From positions 1 to 48,385 of the forward strand of contig JAHBZV010000020.1 of assembly GCA_019635275.1 (NCBI GenBank): a DNA stretch of 48,385 bases, read 5' to 3'. The notes under the pieces are model-generated. The model worked only from the letters and a program-made list of their open reading frames with translations, was not told the origin of the DNA and did no database searches. Of this stretch, positions 1-8,443 are shown piece by piece (position 1 is the first letter of the stretch; the number at the start of each line of letters is the position of its first letter). This DNA comes from Burkholderiaceae bacterium (GTDB lineage: Bacteria > Pseudomonadota > Gammaproteobacteria > Burkholderiales > Burkholderiaceae_E). The translations under genes and the position numbers were made by a program.

Positions 1-423
1 GCGCTGTGCGACGGCAAGATCGACGGCTTCTTCTACGCGGTCGGCCATCCGTCGGCGAACATCCAGGACCCGACGACGACCTGCGGCGCGAAGCTGGTGT
101 CGCTGACCGGCCCGGCGGTCGACAAGTTGCTGGCCGACAAGCCGTACTACGCGAAGGCGACGATCCCGGGCGGCCTGTACCCCGGCAACCCGCAGCCCAC
201 GCAGACCTACGGCGTGCTCGCGACGGTGGTCACGTCGGCGAAGGTGCCGGCCGACACCGTCTACCAGGTCGTCAAGGCGGTGTTCGACAACTTCGACGAG
301 TTCAAGAAGCTGCACCCGGCGCTCGCCAGCCTCACGCCGCAGAACATGGTCAAGGACGGCCTGTCGGCGCCGCTGCACGAGGGGGCGCTGCGCTACTACC
401 GCGAAAAGGGTTGGGTGAAGTAG
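1..423 (+). CDS. TAXI family TRAP transporter solute-binding subunit (3' part)
   Basis: This is the C-terminal 140 residues of a periplasmic solute-binding protein of the TAXI class; the 5' end lies outside the window. The reading frame is open from base 1 and ends at TAG 421-423. The segment G-F-F-Y-A-V-G-H-P near the start and the end region ([13 protein letters not shown], then a terminal YYREKGWVK) are typical of TAXI proteins, which finish with a C-terminal helix after a conserved 'LHPA' motif. The next gene is the fused TRAP permease that such proteins partner with. The usual substrates of the class are small organic acids or glutamate-like compounds; the substrate here cannot be told. 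Confidence 0.88.
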   Translation, partial: ALCDGKIDGFFYAVGHPSANIQDPTTTCGAKLVSLTGPAVDKLLADKPYYAKATIPGGLYPGNPQPTQTYGVLATVVTSAKVPADTVYQVVKAVFDNFDEFKKLHPALASLTPQNMVKDGLSAPLHEGALRYYREKGWVK

Positions 424-444
424 GCACCCGTCTCCGAGCGAGCG

Positions 445-471
445 AAGAAGCGGGCCCTGTGCCCGCTTTTT
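445..471 (+). terminator. Hairpin plus T-tract between the TRAP binding-protein and permease genes
   Basis: AAGCGGGC (448-455) and GCCCGCTT (461-468) form a perfect 8-bp stem with a 5-base loop; A445-A446 can pair with T470-T471 to extend it. The T-run 467-471 follows directly. It has the form of an intrinsic terminator but lies inside what should be one operon. It may therefore attenuate transcription and keep the binding protein in excess over the permease (inference). Confidence 0.6.
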
Positions 472-499
472 CGTGCGCGCCACCGAACCGGAGAACCGC

Positions 500-3076
500 A
501 TGAGCGAGACCGGCAAGCCCTCGGTCGAACTTCAGCAACTCGTTGCCGACGCCGATACCGGCGGGCGCGCCGCGTCGGGCGTCTCCGGGGCGATCATCAC
601 CGCGGTCGCGCTCGCCTGGTCGGCCTTCCAGCTCTGGTACGCGTCGCCGCTGCCGTTCTCGCTCGGCTTCGGGCTGCTCAACGACACCGAGGCGCGCGCG
701 CTGCACCTGGGTCTCGCGCTGTTCCTCGCGTTTCTCGCGTACCCGGGCTCGCGACGGCCCGGCGTGCGCAACCGGGTGCCGCTGCTGGACTGGGCGTTCG
801 CGCTGGTCGGCGCCTTCGCCGGCGCGTACCTGCTGCTGTTCTACAACCAGCTCGCGACGCGGCCCGGCGTGCCGATCGCGATGGACATCGTCGTCGCCAC
901 GATCGGCATGCTGCTGCTGCTCGAGGCGACGCGCCGCGCAGTCGGCGCGCCGATGACGCTGCTGGCGCTGGCGTTCATCGGCTACATCTTCCTCGGCCCG
1001 CACCTGCCCGATGTCGTCTCGCACAAGGGCGCCTCGCTCGAGCGGATGCTCTCGCACATGTGGCTCACCACCGAGGGCGTCTACGGCGTGGCGCTCGGCG
1101 TGTCGGTGACGTTCATCTTCATCTACGTGCTGTTCGGCTCGCTGCTCGATCGCGCCGGCGCCGGCAACTACATGATGCAGGTGTCGTTCGCGATGCTCGG
1201 CCACCTGCGCGGCGGCCCGGCCAAGGTGGCGGTGGTCTCGTCGGCGCTCAACGGCCTGATCTCCGGCTCCTCGGTGTCCAACGTGGTGTCGGGCGGCATC
1301 TTCACGATCCCGCTGATGAAGAAGGCCGGCTACGGCGGGATCAAGGCCGGCGCGATCGAGACCGCATCGTCGGTCAACGGGCAGATCATGCCGCCGGTGA
1401 TGGGCGCGGCCGCGTTCCTGATGGTCGAGTACGTCGGCATTCCCTACAGCGACATCGTCCGGCACGCGTTCCTGCCGGCGGCGATCTCGTACATTTCGCT
1501 CTTCTACATCGTGCACCTCGAGGCGCTGAAGATGGGGCTGCGCGCGAGCGCGTCGCAGCGCCCGCGCAGCCTGCGCGAGAGGGCGATCGGCTGGGCGCTG
1601 GGCGTTTCGGGCACCATCGCCGTCTGCGGACTCGTCTACTGGATCGCGATCGGCGCGCAGGCGCTGCTCGGGGCAGCCGCGCCGTGGGTGCTCGCCGCGC
1701 TGCTGCTCGCGCTGCACGTCGCGCTGTTGCGCGTGGCAAGCCGCTACCCGGACCTGCCGCAGGAAATCGACATCGACAACCCGGTGCTGCCCGACACCTG
1801 GCCGACGGTCAGGGCGGGGCTGCACTTCCTCATCCCCATCGGCGTCCTGATCTGGTGCCTGATGGTCGAAGAGATGAGCCCGGCGCTGAGCGCGTTCTGG
1901 GCGACCGTCACGCTGGTGGCGCTGATGCTGACACAGCGCCCGCTGATCGCGCTGTTCCGCGGCACCGGGATGGACGGCTCGTGGCGCAAGGGCTTCGACG
2001 AGGTCGTGCAGGGTCTGAACGACGGCGCGCGCAACATGATCGGCATCGGCATCGCGACGGCGACGGCGGGCATCATCGTCGGCGGCATCACGCTGACCGG
2101 CCTGGGCTTCCGGATGACCGACTTCGTCGAGGTCGTCTCGCAGGGCAACGTGATCGCGATGCTGCTGTTCACCGCGTTCGTCTGCCTGGTGCTGGGCCTC
2201 GGCGTGCCGACCACGGCCAACTACATCCTGGTCGCGTCGCTGATGGCGCCGGTGGTCGTCGAACTGGGGGCGCAGAGCGGGCTGATCATTCCGCTGGTCG
2301 CGGTGCACCTCTTCGTCTTCTACTTCGGCATCATGGGCGACATCACGCCGCCGGTCGGCCTCGCGTCGTTCGCCGCGGCGGCGATCTCGGGCGAGGACCC
2401 GATCCGCACCGGGCTGCAGGGCTCGGTCTACGCACTGCGAACCGTGGTACTGCCGTTCGTCTTCATCTTCAACCCGGCGTTGCTGCTGATCGACGTCAGC
2501 GGCTGGTTCGACCTCGCGAGCGTCGCAGTCGCGTCGACGGTCGCGTCGCTGGCGTTCGCGGCCGCGACGATGGCGTGGTTTCGCGAGCGCTGTCGATGGT
2601 GGGAGGTGGCGCTGCTGCTGCTGGCCTCGTTCGCGCTCTTCCGGCCCGACTTCTTCATGGACCGGATCGCGGCGCCGTACGCCGAGGCGCCGGCGTCGAA
2701 GATCTTCGAAGTGGCGCGGCAGCTCGGCGAGGACGAGCGGCTCGCGATGATCATCGAAGGCACCAACATCGAGGGCGAGCAGGTGCGCAAGACCGTCGGC
2801 GTGCAGCTCGGCGCTCCCGGCGACGGGCGCAAGCGATTGCAGGACGCCGGCATCACGGTGGTCGCGCTGGGCGACCAGGTGCAGGTCGCCAACGTGCGCT
2901 TCGGCAGTCGCGCGAAGAAATCGGGCTTCGAGCCGGGCTGGACGATCGGCGGCGTGCTGGTGCCGACCGACCGGCCGTCGGCGCACTGGGTCTACGCGCC
3001 GGCGCTGCTGCTGGTGGCGCTGCTCTGGTGGGGGCAGGGGCGCAGGGCCGCGCGCACGCGCGAGGACGCCGCCTGA
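500..3076 (+). CDS. TRAP transporter fused permease (4TM-12TM) with C-terminal DUF3394
   Basis: This is an 858-residue inner-membrane permease in which the small and large TRAP subunits are fused, the form that works with TAXI binding proteins. After a polar N-terminus (about 1-40) come many hydrophobic segments. The core contains GLISGSSVSNVVSGG near residue 260 and a repeated-half counterpart GLGVPTTANYILVASL near 570, both typical of the DctM-type domain. The last 160 residues after the WWEVALLLLASF segment match DUF3394 and include a PDZ-like stretch (SRAKKSGFEPGW). ATG 500 is preferred over the in-frame GTG at 473 because GGAG (490-493) sits 6 bases upstream and the GTG falls just after the hairpin. 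Confidence 0.92.
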   Translation: MSETGKPSVELQQLVADADTGGRAASGVSGAIITAVALAWSAFQLWYASPLPFSLGFGLLNDTEARALHLGLALFLAFLAYPGSRRPGVRNRVPLLDWAFALVGAFAGAYLLLFYNQLATRPGVPIAMDIVVATIGMLLLLEATRRAVGAPMTLLALAFIGYIFLGPHLPDVVSHKGASLERMLSHMWLTTEGVYGVALGVSVTFIFIYVLFGSLLDRAGAGNYMMQVSFAMLGHLRGGPAKVAVVSSALNGLISGSSVSNVVSGGIFTIPLMKKAGYGGIKAGAIETASSVNGQIMPPVMGAAAFLMVEYVGIPYSDIVRHAFLPAAISYISLFYIVHLEALKMGLRASASQRPRSLRERAIGWALGVSGTIAVCGLVYWIAIGAQALLGAAAPWVLAALLLALHVALLRVASRYPDLPQEIDIDNPVLPDTWPTVRAGLHFLIPIGVLIWCLMVEEMSPALSAFWATVTLVALMLTQRPLIALFRGTGMDGSWRKGFDEVVQGLNDGARNMIGIGIATATAGIIVGGITLTGLGFRMTDFVEVVSQGNVIAMLLFTAFVCLVLGLGVPTTANYILVASLMAPVVVELGAQSGLIIPLVAVHLFVFYFGIMGDITPPVGLASFAAAAISGEDPIRTGLQGSVYALRTVVLPFVFIFNPALLLIDVSGWFDLASVAVASTVASLAFAAATMAWFRERCRWWEVALLLLASFALFRPDFFMDRIAAPYAEAPASKIFEVARQLGEDERLAMIIEGTNIEGEQVRKTVGVQLGAPGDGRKRLQDAGITVVALGDQVQVANVRFGSRAKKSGFEPGWTIGGVLVPTDRPSAHWVYAPALLLVALLWWGQGRRAARTREDAA

Positions 3077-3086
3077 GCGGCGCGCC

Positions 3087-4067
3087 TCAACGCGCGCCGA
3101 TCCATTCTGCGTAGGCGGCCAGGTCGACGTTGCCGCCGCTGACGATCACGCCCACGCGCCGGCCGCGCCAGTTCGGTGCCGACGCGAACGCGCCCGCGGC
3201 GGCGAGGCAGCCGGTGGGCTCGACCACCATCTTCATCCGCTCGGCGAAGAAGCGCATGACGGCGACCAGCTGCTCGTCGGACACGGTCAGGATGTCGCGC
3301 ACGCGCTCGCGGATGATCGGAAAGGTCAGCTCGCCCAGGTGGGTCGTCATCGCCCCGTCGGCGATCGTCTTCGGCACCGCGATCGTCACGATGCGCCCGG
3401 CGCGCAGCGACTGGCGGCCGTCGTCGCCGGCCTCGGGCTCGACGCCGAAGACTGCGCAGTCGGGGGCGAGCGCACCGGCCGCGAGCGCGCAGCCCGACAG
3501 CAAGCCTCCACCGCCGAGGCAGACGAACAGAGCGTCGAGCGGGCCGACCTCCTCGAACAACTCGAGCGCCGCGGTGCCCTGGCCGGCGATGACGTCGGCG
3601 TGATCGTAAGGCGGGATGATCGTCAGGCCGCGCTCCTCGGCGATGCGCCGCGTCAGCGCCTCGCGATCCTCGGCGAAGCGGTCGTAGGCGACGATCTCGC
3701 CTCCGTAGTCGCGGGTCGCGGCCAGCTTGGCCGCCGGGGCGTCGGAAGGCATCACGATCGTCGCGGCGACGCCGAGCTCGCGCGCCGCGAGCGCGATCGC
3801 CTGCGCGTGGTTGCCCGACGAGAACGCGATCACTCCGGCGCGCTGCTGCGCGGGCGACAGCTTCGCGATCGCGTTGAAGGCGCCGCGGAACTTGAACGCG
3901 CCCATCCGCTGGAAGTTCTCGCACTTGAAGAACAGCGATGCGCCGGCGCGCGAGTCGGCGGTCGCCGAGCGCAGCACCGGCGTGCGATGGGCGCGGCCGC
4001 GCAGCCGTTCGGCGGCGGCCTGGACATCGGCGAACACGGGGGCGCGCATCAGGCGTATCAGGCTCAT
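3087..4067 (-). CDS. PLP-dependent threonine/serine dehydratase family ammonia-lyase
   Basis: The 326-residue protein is a fold-type II PLP enzyme. Lys59 in GAFKFRG is the expected Schiff-base lysine, CLGGGGLLSG near 190 is the phosphate-binding glycine loop, and SGGNVD near the C-terminus closes the active site. It lacks the C-terminal ACT-like regulatory domain of biosynthetic threonine dehydratase. That makes it more like serine racemase or threo-3-hydroxyaspartate ammonia-lyase; the exact substrate is uncertain. It runs convergently with the TRAP permease, with a 10-base gap, and diverges from chrA. The start at 4067 has no strong ribosome site; an in-frame ATG six codons downstream (MRAPVF...) is an alternative. 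Confidence 0.88.
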   Translation of the reverse strand: MSLIRLMRAPVFADVQAAAERLRGRAHRTPVLRSATADSRAGASLFFKCENFQRMGAFKFRGAFNAIAKLSPAQQRAGVIAFSSGNHAQAIALAARELGVAATIVMPSDAPAAKLAATRDYGGEIVAYDRFAEDREALTRRIAEERGLTIIPPYDHADVIAGQGTAALELFEEVGPLDALFVCLGGGGLLSGCALAAGALAPDCAVFGVEPEAGDDGRQSLRAGRIVTIAVPKTIADGAMTTHLGELTFPIIRERVRDILTVSDEQLVAVMRFFAERMKMVVEPTGCLAAAGAFASAPNWRGRRVGVIVSGGNVDLAAYAEWIGAR

Positions 4068-4168
4068 CGGGCGATTCGGTGGCGGGGGGAACGAAGCCGA
4101 CAGGATACCGTCCGGGACCGAAGGGGCCGCGGCGGCGCACGCTGCAGGCGTGTGCGCGGGAGGGTCTC

Positions 4169-4181
4169 CGATACGGTATCG
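4169..4181. promoter_or_regulatory. Perfect inverted repeat just before chrA
   Basis: CGATAC-G-GTATCG is a perfect palindrome with a 1-base centre, ending 8 bases before the chrA ATG. The half-site reappears inverted as GATACCGT at 4104-4111, near the start of the divergent dehydratase gene. It could be a repressor site in the divergent promoter region, but no regulator gene is adjacent. Confidence 0.3.
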
Positions 4182-4189
4182 TCGCGCCC

Positions 4190-5467
4190 ATGCAAGAGGG
4201 CTCGAGAGCAGGCGCCGCGCGCGAGGTCTTCGGCGCGTTCCTGCGCCTCGGACTCACGTCGTTCGGCGGCCCGGTCGCCCATCTCGGTTACTTCCGGCGC
4301 GAATTCGTCGAGCGGCGCCGCTGGATCGACGATCGCGACTACGCCGACCTCGTTGCGCTGTGCCAGTTCCTCCCGGGACCTGCCAGCAGCCAGGTCGGCT
4401 TCGCGCTGGGCTTGCGTCGGGCCGGCTGGGCGGGCGCGCTGGCCGCGTGGCTGGGCTTCACGCTGCCGTCGGCGCTGCTGCTGGCGCTGTTCGCCTTCGG
4501 GTACGTCCGCGTGGGGGCAGGCCACGCGCTGTTCGACGCCGTCGTGCACTCGCTGAAGATCGTCGCGGTGGCGGTCGTCGCGCAGGCGGTGTGGTCGATG
4601 GCGCGCTCGTTGCTCGGCGACTGGCCGCGACGGTGGCTCGCGTTGCTGGCCGCCGCGGTCGCGCTCGCGTGGCCGGGCGCGCCGGCCCAGTTGCTCGCGC
4701 TTGCCGCCTGTGCGCTGGTCGGCTGGCGCGCGCTCGATGCCGCGCCCGCCGCCGCGCGCGGCGTCGGCGAGGATCGGCTCGGCCATCGGATCGGCTGGGT
4801 CGGGATGGCAACCTTCATCGCGCTGCTGCTCGGTCTGCCGATCGCCGCGAGCCTGATCGACCAGCCGTGGCTGCGGATCGTCGACGCGTTCTATCGCGCG
4901 GGGGCGCTGGTGTTCGGCGGCGGCCACGTGGTGCTTCCGCTCCTGCAGGCAGGCGTCGTCGAGCCCGGGTGGGTACCCGAGGCCTCGTTCCTGGCCGGGT
5001 ACGGGGCCGCGCAGGCGGTGCCCGGGCCGCTGTTCACGTTCGCGGCGTACCTCGGCGCGGCGATCGGCGGCGCCGGCGCCGGCGCGACACAGGTCGGCGC
5101 AGCGTCGGTCGCGACGTCGGTGGCTTCAGCGGGATCGGTGTCGGCCGCCTGGCTCGGAGCGGGCGCCTGCCTGGTCGCGGTGTTCCTGCCGGGAATGCTG
5201 GTTCTCGTCGCCGCGTTGCCGTTCTGGCAGAGCCTGCGCGAACGCGCCGCGCTGCGTTCGGCGGTGGCAGGCGTCAACGCCGGCGTGGTCGGCGTGCTGT
5301 TCGCAGCGTGGCTCGACCCGGTATCGACCAGTGCGCTGCGGTCGGCACCCGACGTCGCCGTGGCGGTCGTTCTCGTCGTGCTGCTGATGCGCCTGCGCTG
5401 GACGCCGTTGGCCGTGGTGGCCACTGCCGTCGCGGTCGGGGCGGTGCGCGCGCTCGTCGCCGCCTGA
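4190..5467 (+). CDS. chrA: Chromate transporter, long-chain CHR family
   Basis: The 425-residue membrane protein has two homologous CHR domains. The first starts with LTSFGGPVAHLGYFRREFV and contains LCQFLPGPASSQ. The second (from about residue 235) has ALVFGGGHVVLPLL and QAVPGPLFTFAAYLG. These paired 'FGGP/FGGG' and 'PGP' motifs define ChrA, which exports chromate from the cytoplasm. Length fits the two-domain class (about 400 residues). ATG 4190 matches the family N-terminus; upstream in-frame sequence is not ChrA-like and lies opposite the dehydratase gene. No chrB regulator is next to it. Confidence 0.92.
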   Translation: MQEGSRAGAAREVFGAFLRLGLTSFGGPVAHLGYFRREFVERRRWIDDRDYADLVALCQFLPGPASSQVGFALGLRRAGWAGALAAWLGFTLPSALLLALFAFGYVRVGAGHALFDAVVHSLKIVAVAVVAQAVWSMARSLLGDWPRRWLALLAAAVALAWPGAPAQLLALAACALVGWRALDAAPAAARGVGEDRLGHRIGWVGMATFIALLLGLPIAASLIDQPWLRIVDAFYRAGALVFGGGHVVLPLLQAGVVEPGWVPEASFLAGYGAAQAVPGPLFTFAAYLGAAIGGAGAGATQVGAASVATSVASAGSVSAAWLGAGACLVAVFLPGMLVLVAALPFWQSLRERAALRSAVAGVNAGVVGVLFAAWLDPVSTSALRSAPDVAVAVVLVVLLMRLRWTPLAVVATAVAVGAVRALVAA

Positions 5468-5490
5468 GCGGCCCGCGCCGCAGACCGGCT

Positions 5491-5892
5491 TCAGAGCCGG
5501 ATGCGCGCCGCCATCGCCTGCAACTGCTCGAACGGGGGATCGCGGCGCGGCCATCCGAGCGTCACCGCGTCGCCCTGGCGCCGCGGCAGCACGTGCAGGT
5601 GCAGGTGCGGCACCGTCTGCCAGCCCGCCACGCGGTTGGCCTGCAGGATCGTCACGCCGTCGGCGGCGAACTCGCGCTCGACCGCGATCGCGATGCGGCG
5701 CGCCGCGCGCATCATCGCCGCGGCGGTGTCCTCGTCGGCGTCCATCAGCGTCTCGTACGGGCGGATCGACGCGACGATCACGTGGCCGTCGTTGACCTGG
5801 CCGGCGTCCATGAACGCGAAGACGTGGTCGTCGACGTACACGCGCGCGCACGGCAGCTCGCCGCCATGCAGTCTTTCGAAAATCGTGGGCAT
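5491..5892 (-). CDS. HIT family protein
   Basis: This 133-residue protein of the histidine triad superfamily carries the triad motif HLHLHVLP (about residues 101-108), preceded by an ANRVAGWQTVPH segment typical of bacterial HIT hydrolases. Members hydrolyse nucleoside phosphoramidates or dinucleotides. The N-terminus MPTIFERLHGGELPCARVYVDD is standard for the family and fixes the start at 5892, although the frame stays open far upstream opposite serA. It ends 23 bases from the convergent chrA stop and is divergent from serA. Confidence 0.92.
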   Translation of the reverse strand: MPTIFERLHGGELPCARVYVDDHVFAFMDAGQVNDGHVIVASIRPYETLMDADEDTAAAMMRAARRIAIAVEREFAADGVTILQANRVAGWQTVPHLHLHVLPRRQGDAVTLGWPRRDPPFEQLQAMAARIRL

Positions 5893-5964
5893 CGTCGGTT
5901 CTCCGGAGCGGGGCACTGGCGTGGGCCAATACCCGCACTGGAAGAATACCTGAGCGGGGAACTC

Positions 5965-5970
5965 TACAAT
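5965..5970 (+). promoter_or_regulatory. -10-like hexamer directly before serA
   Basis: TACAAT (5/6 to consensus) ends 6 bases before the serA ATG. A start site about 7 bases downstream would fall on the ATG, giving a leaderless mRNA, which would fit the absence of a ribosome site at normal spacing. No good -35 hexamer was found at 17 bases, so support is partial. Confidence 0.35.
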
Positions 5971-5976
5971 TCGCGG

Positions 5977-7218
5977 ATGACTCCTCCTGCTCCCCGCCTC
6001 TCCGTTCCCAAGGAAAAGCTCCGGTTCGTCCTGCTCGAGGGCATCCACGCCTCGGCGATCGAGACGCTGCGCGCCGACGGCTATACCAACGTCGAGAGCC
6101 ATCGCCAGTCGTTGTCGGGCGACGAGCTCGTGCGCGCGATCGAAGGCGCGCACTTCGTCGGGATCCGCTCGCGCACGCAGCTCACCGAGGCCGTGCTCGC
6201 CCGCGCCCCGAAGCTCATCGCGATCGGCTGCTTCTGCATCGGCACCAACCAGGTCGACCTCGACGCGGCGGCGCGCCGCGGCATCCCGGTGTTCAACGCC
6301 CCGTTCTCCAACACGCGCAGCGTCGCCGAGCTGGTGCTGGGCGAGGTCATCATGCTGATGCGCGGCATCCCGGCGAAGAACGCGAAGCTGCACCGTGGCG
6401 GCTGGGAGAAGAGCGCGGCCGGCTCGTTCGAGGTGCGCGGCAAGACGCTGGGCATCGTCGGCTACGGTCACATCGGCACGCAGACCGGCATCCTCGCCGA
6501 GCAGCTCGGCATGTCGGTGCTGTTCCACGACATCGAGAAGAAGCTGCCGCTGGGCAACGCGCGGCAGGCCGCGTCGCTCGACGCGCTGCTGGCCGAGTCC
6601 GACGTGGTGACGCTGCACGTGCCGGCGACGGCGGCCACGAAGAACATGATCGCCGCGCCGCAGCTCGCGAAGATGAAGCGCGGCAGCCACCTGATCAACG
6701 CCTCGCGCGGCAACGTCGTCGACATCGACGCGCTGGCCGGCGCACTCGAGGCCGGGCACCTGGCCGGCGCCGCGATCGACGTGTTCCCCGTCGAGCCCAA
6801 GGGCAACGACGGCGTGTTCGAGTCGCCGCTGGTCCGCTTCGACAACGTGATCCTCACGCCGCACATCGGAGGGTCGACCTCCGAGGCGCAGGCGAACATC
6901 GGCGGCGAAGTGGCCGCCAAGCTGCTGCGCTACAGCGACAACGGCTCGACCGTCTCGGCGGTGAACTTCCCGGAGGTGTCGCTTCCCGAGCACACCGGAA
7001 AGTGCCGGCTGCTGCACGTCCATCGCAACGTCCCGGGTATCATCGCCAGCATCAACGAGCGCTTCTCGCGCGCGGGCATCAACGTCGCGGCGCAGTACCT
7101 GCAGACCGACGCGCGGCTGGGCTACGTGGTGATCGACGTCGACGCGTCGGCCAGCCAGGTCGCGCTGGACGAGATCAGCGCGATCGACGGGACGATCCGC
7201 TGCCGCATCCTGTACTGA
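5977..7218 (+). CDS. serA: D-3-phosphoglycerate dehydrogenase
   Basis: This enzyme oxidises 3-phosphoglycerate to 3-phosphohydroxypyruvate, the first step of serine synthesis. The 413-residue protein closely follows the E. coli SerA layout (410 residues). It has the substrate domain with IGCFCIGTNQVDLDAAA, the NAD-binding motif GIVGYGHIGTQ (near 158), the active-site region LINASRGNVVDI, catalytic His in LTPHIGGST, and a C-terminal ACT domain (HRNVPGIIASIN onwards). It belongs to the short ACT-regulated class, which in E. coli is inhibited by serine. The start at 5977 gives the expected N-terminus. Confidence 0.95.
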   Translation: MTPPAPRLSVPKEKLRFVLLEGIHASAIETLRADGYTNVESHRQSLSGDELVRAIEGAHFVGIRSRTQLTEAVLARAPKLIAIGCFCIGTNQVDLDAAARRGIPVFNAPFSNTRSVAELVLGEVIMLMRGIPAKNAKLHRGGWEKSAAGSFEVRGKTLGIVGYGHIGTQTGILAEQLGMSVLFHDIEKKLPLGNARQAASLDALLAESDVVTLHVPATAATKNMIAAPQLAKMKRGSHLINASRGNVVDIDALAGALEAGHLAGAAIDVFPVEPKGNDGVFESPLVRFDNVILTPHIGGSTSEAQANIGGEVAAKLLRYSDNGSTVSAVNFPEVSLPEHTGKCRLLHVHRNVPGIIASINERFSRAGINVAAQYLQTDARLGYVVIDVDASASQVALDEISAIDGTIRCRILY

Positions 7219-7238
7219 ACTCCCCAACGGCGGGCAAG

Positions 7239-8438
7239 ATGGACGAACTGCAGTTGAAGCGACCGGGCAGGGCGGCCGCGCCCGCCGCGGTCCCCGCGTT
7301 CGCGCTGTGGCAACTGGGGTTTCGTCCGTTCTACCTGCTGGCCAGCGTCTTCAGCGCCGTCAGCGTCGGCCTGTGGACGCTTCAATACTCGGGATGGCTC
7401 GGCGGGGCGTACCTGAAGGGCCCGCTGTGGCACGGTCACGAGATGCTGTTCGGCTACACGGTGGCGGTGATCGCCGGCTTCCTGCTCACGGCGGTGCGCA
7501 ACTGGACCGGCCTGCCCACGCCATCGGGGGCGCCGCTGGCCGCGCTGGCCGTGCTGTGGGTCGCCGGGCGCGTCCTGGTGCTCACGCCCTGGAACCTGGC
7601 TGCCGCCGTGGTGAGCGCCGCCTTTCCGGTCGCGGTGGCCGTCGCGATCGCCATGCCGATCGTGCGCTCGCGCAACTGGCGCAACTACTTCTTCATCGCG
7701 CTGCTCGGGCTGCTCGGGGTGATCACGCTGGCCACGCACGCGGCGCTGAACGGGGCGATCGACGTGTCGCCGCGCTTTGCGCTGCAGCTGGCGATCGACG
7801 TGGTGCTGTTCATCATGGCCGTGATGGCCGGGCGTGTCGTCCCGATGTTCACCAACAACGGGGTGCCGGGCACCAACGCCACCCGCCGCCCCTGGCTCGA
7901 ACGACTGGCGCTGGGTTCCATCATCGCGCTGTTCCTGGCCGATCACGTGCAGTCGATGCCGGCGCTCGCCGGGGCGGTGGCGCTGTTCGCGGCGATCGTG
8001 CACGCGGCGCGGCTGGCGCTCTGGCAGGGCTGGCGCACCCTGCGAACGCCGTTGGTCTGGGTGCTGCACGGCGCCTATGCCTGGATCGTGATCCACCTGC
8101 TGCTGCGTGCGCTGGCCGCCGCCGGATGGGTCGCCGAGCCGCTGGCGCTGCACGCGCTCACGCTGGGCGCGATCGGCGGGCTCACGATCGGCATGATCAC
8201 CCGCACCGCGCGCGGGCACACCGCCCGCCCGCTGAAGGCCGACGGCTACGAAACCACGGCCTACCTGCTGGTGTTTGCCGCAGCCCTCGCGCGGGTATTC
8301 GGGCCGATGCTGCTGCCCGCGCACTACCTGGCCTGCGTGCAGGCCTCGGGCCTGCTGTGGGTGGCCGCGTTCGGGCTCTACGCAGTGCGCTACTGGCCGG
8401 TGCTGACCGGCCCGCGCCTGGATGGCAAGCCGGGCTAG
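7239..8438 (+). CDS. nnrS: NnrS family membrane protein
   Basis: This 399-residue polytopic membrane protein has about 12 hydrophobic segments. The N-terminal LWQLGFRPFYLLASVF and the PLWHGHEMLFGYTVAVIAGFLLTAVRNWTG segment are signatures of NnrS, a haem- and copper-containing protein linked to nitric oxide metabolism and resistance. The region GRVVPMFTNNGVPGT and the later LTLGAIGGLTIGMITRTARGHTAR are also conserved. It starts 20 bases after serA and is followed 5 bases later by aspA, so the three may be co-transcribed. No denitrification genes are nearby, so a protective role against NO is more likely than respiration (inference). Confidence 0.9.
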   Translation: MDELQLKRPGRAAAPAAVPAFALWQLGFRPFYLLASVFSAVSVGLWTLQYSGWLGGAYLKGPLWHGHEMLFGYTVAVIAGFLLTAVRNWTGLPTPSGAPLAALAVLWVAGRVLVLTPWNLAAAVVSAAFPVAVAVAIAMPIVRSRNWRNYFFIALLGLLGVITLATHAALNGAIDVSPRFALQLAIDVVLFIMAVMAGRVVPMFTNNGVPGTNATRRPWLERLALGSIIALFLADHVQSMPALAGAVALFAAIVHAARLALWQGWRTLRTPLVWVLHGAYAWIVIHLLLRALAAAGWVAEPLALHALTLGAIGGLTIGMITRTARGHTARPLKADGYETTAYLLVFAAALARVFGPMLLPAHYLACVQASGLLWVAAFGLYAVRYWPVLTGPRLDGKPG

Positions 8439-8443
8439 GCGCC

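Noticed and set aside
350-2986. An 878-codon open frame on the minus strand opposite the TRAP permease
   Set aside because: The product is a repetitive Arg/His/Asp/Gln-rich string with no family match. The plus-strand frame encodes a clear permease. Such long shadows are expected at this GC content.
5893-7227. Long minus-strand extension of the HIT gene across serA
   Set aside because: It is antisense to a full SerA and has low-complexity composition; the HIT family N-terminus begins at 5892.
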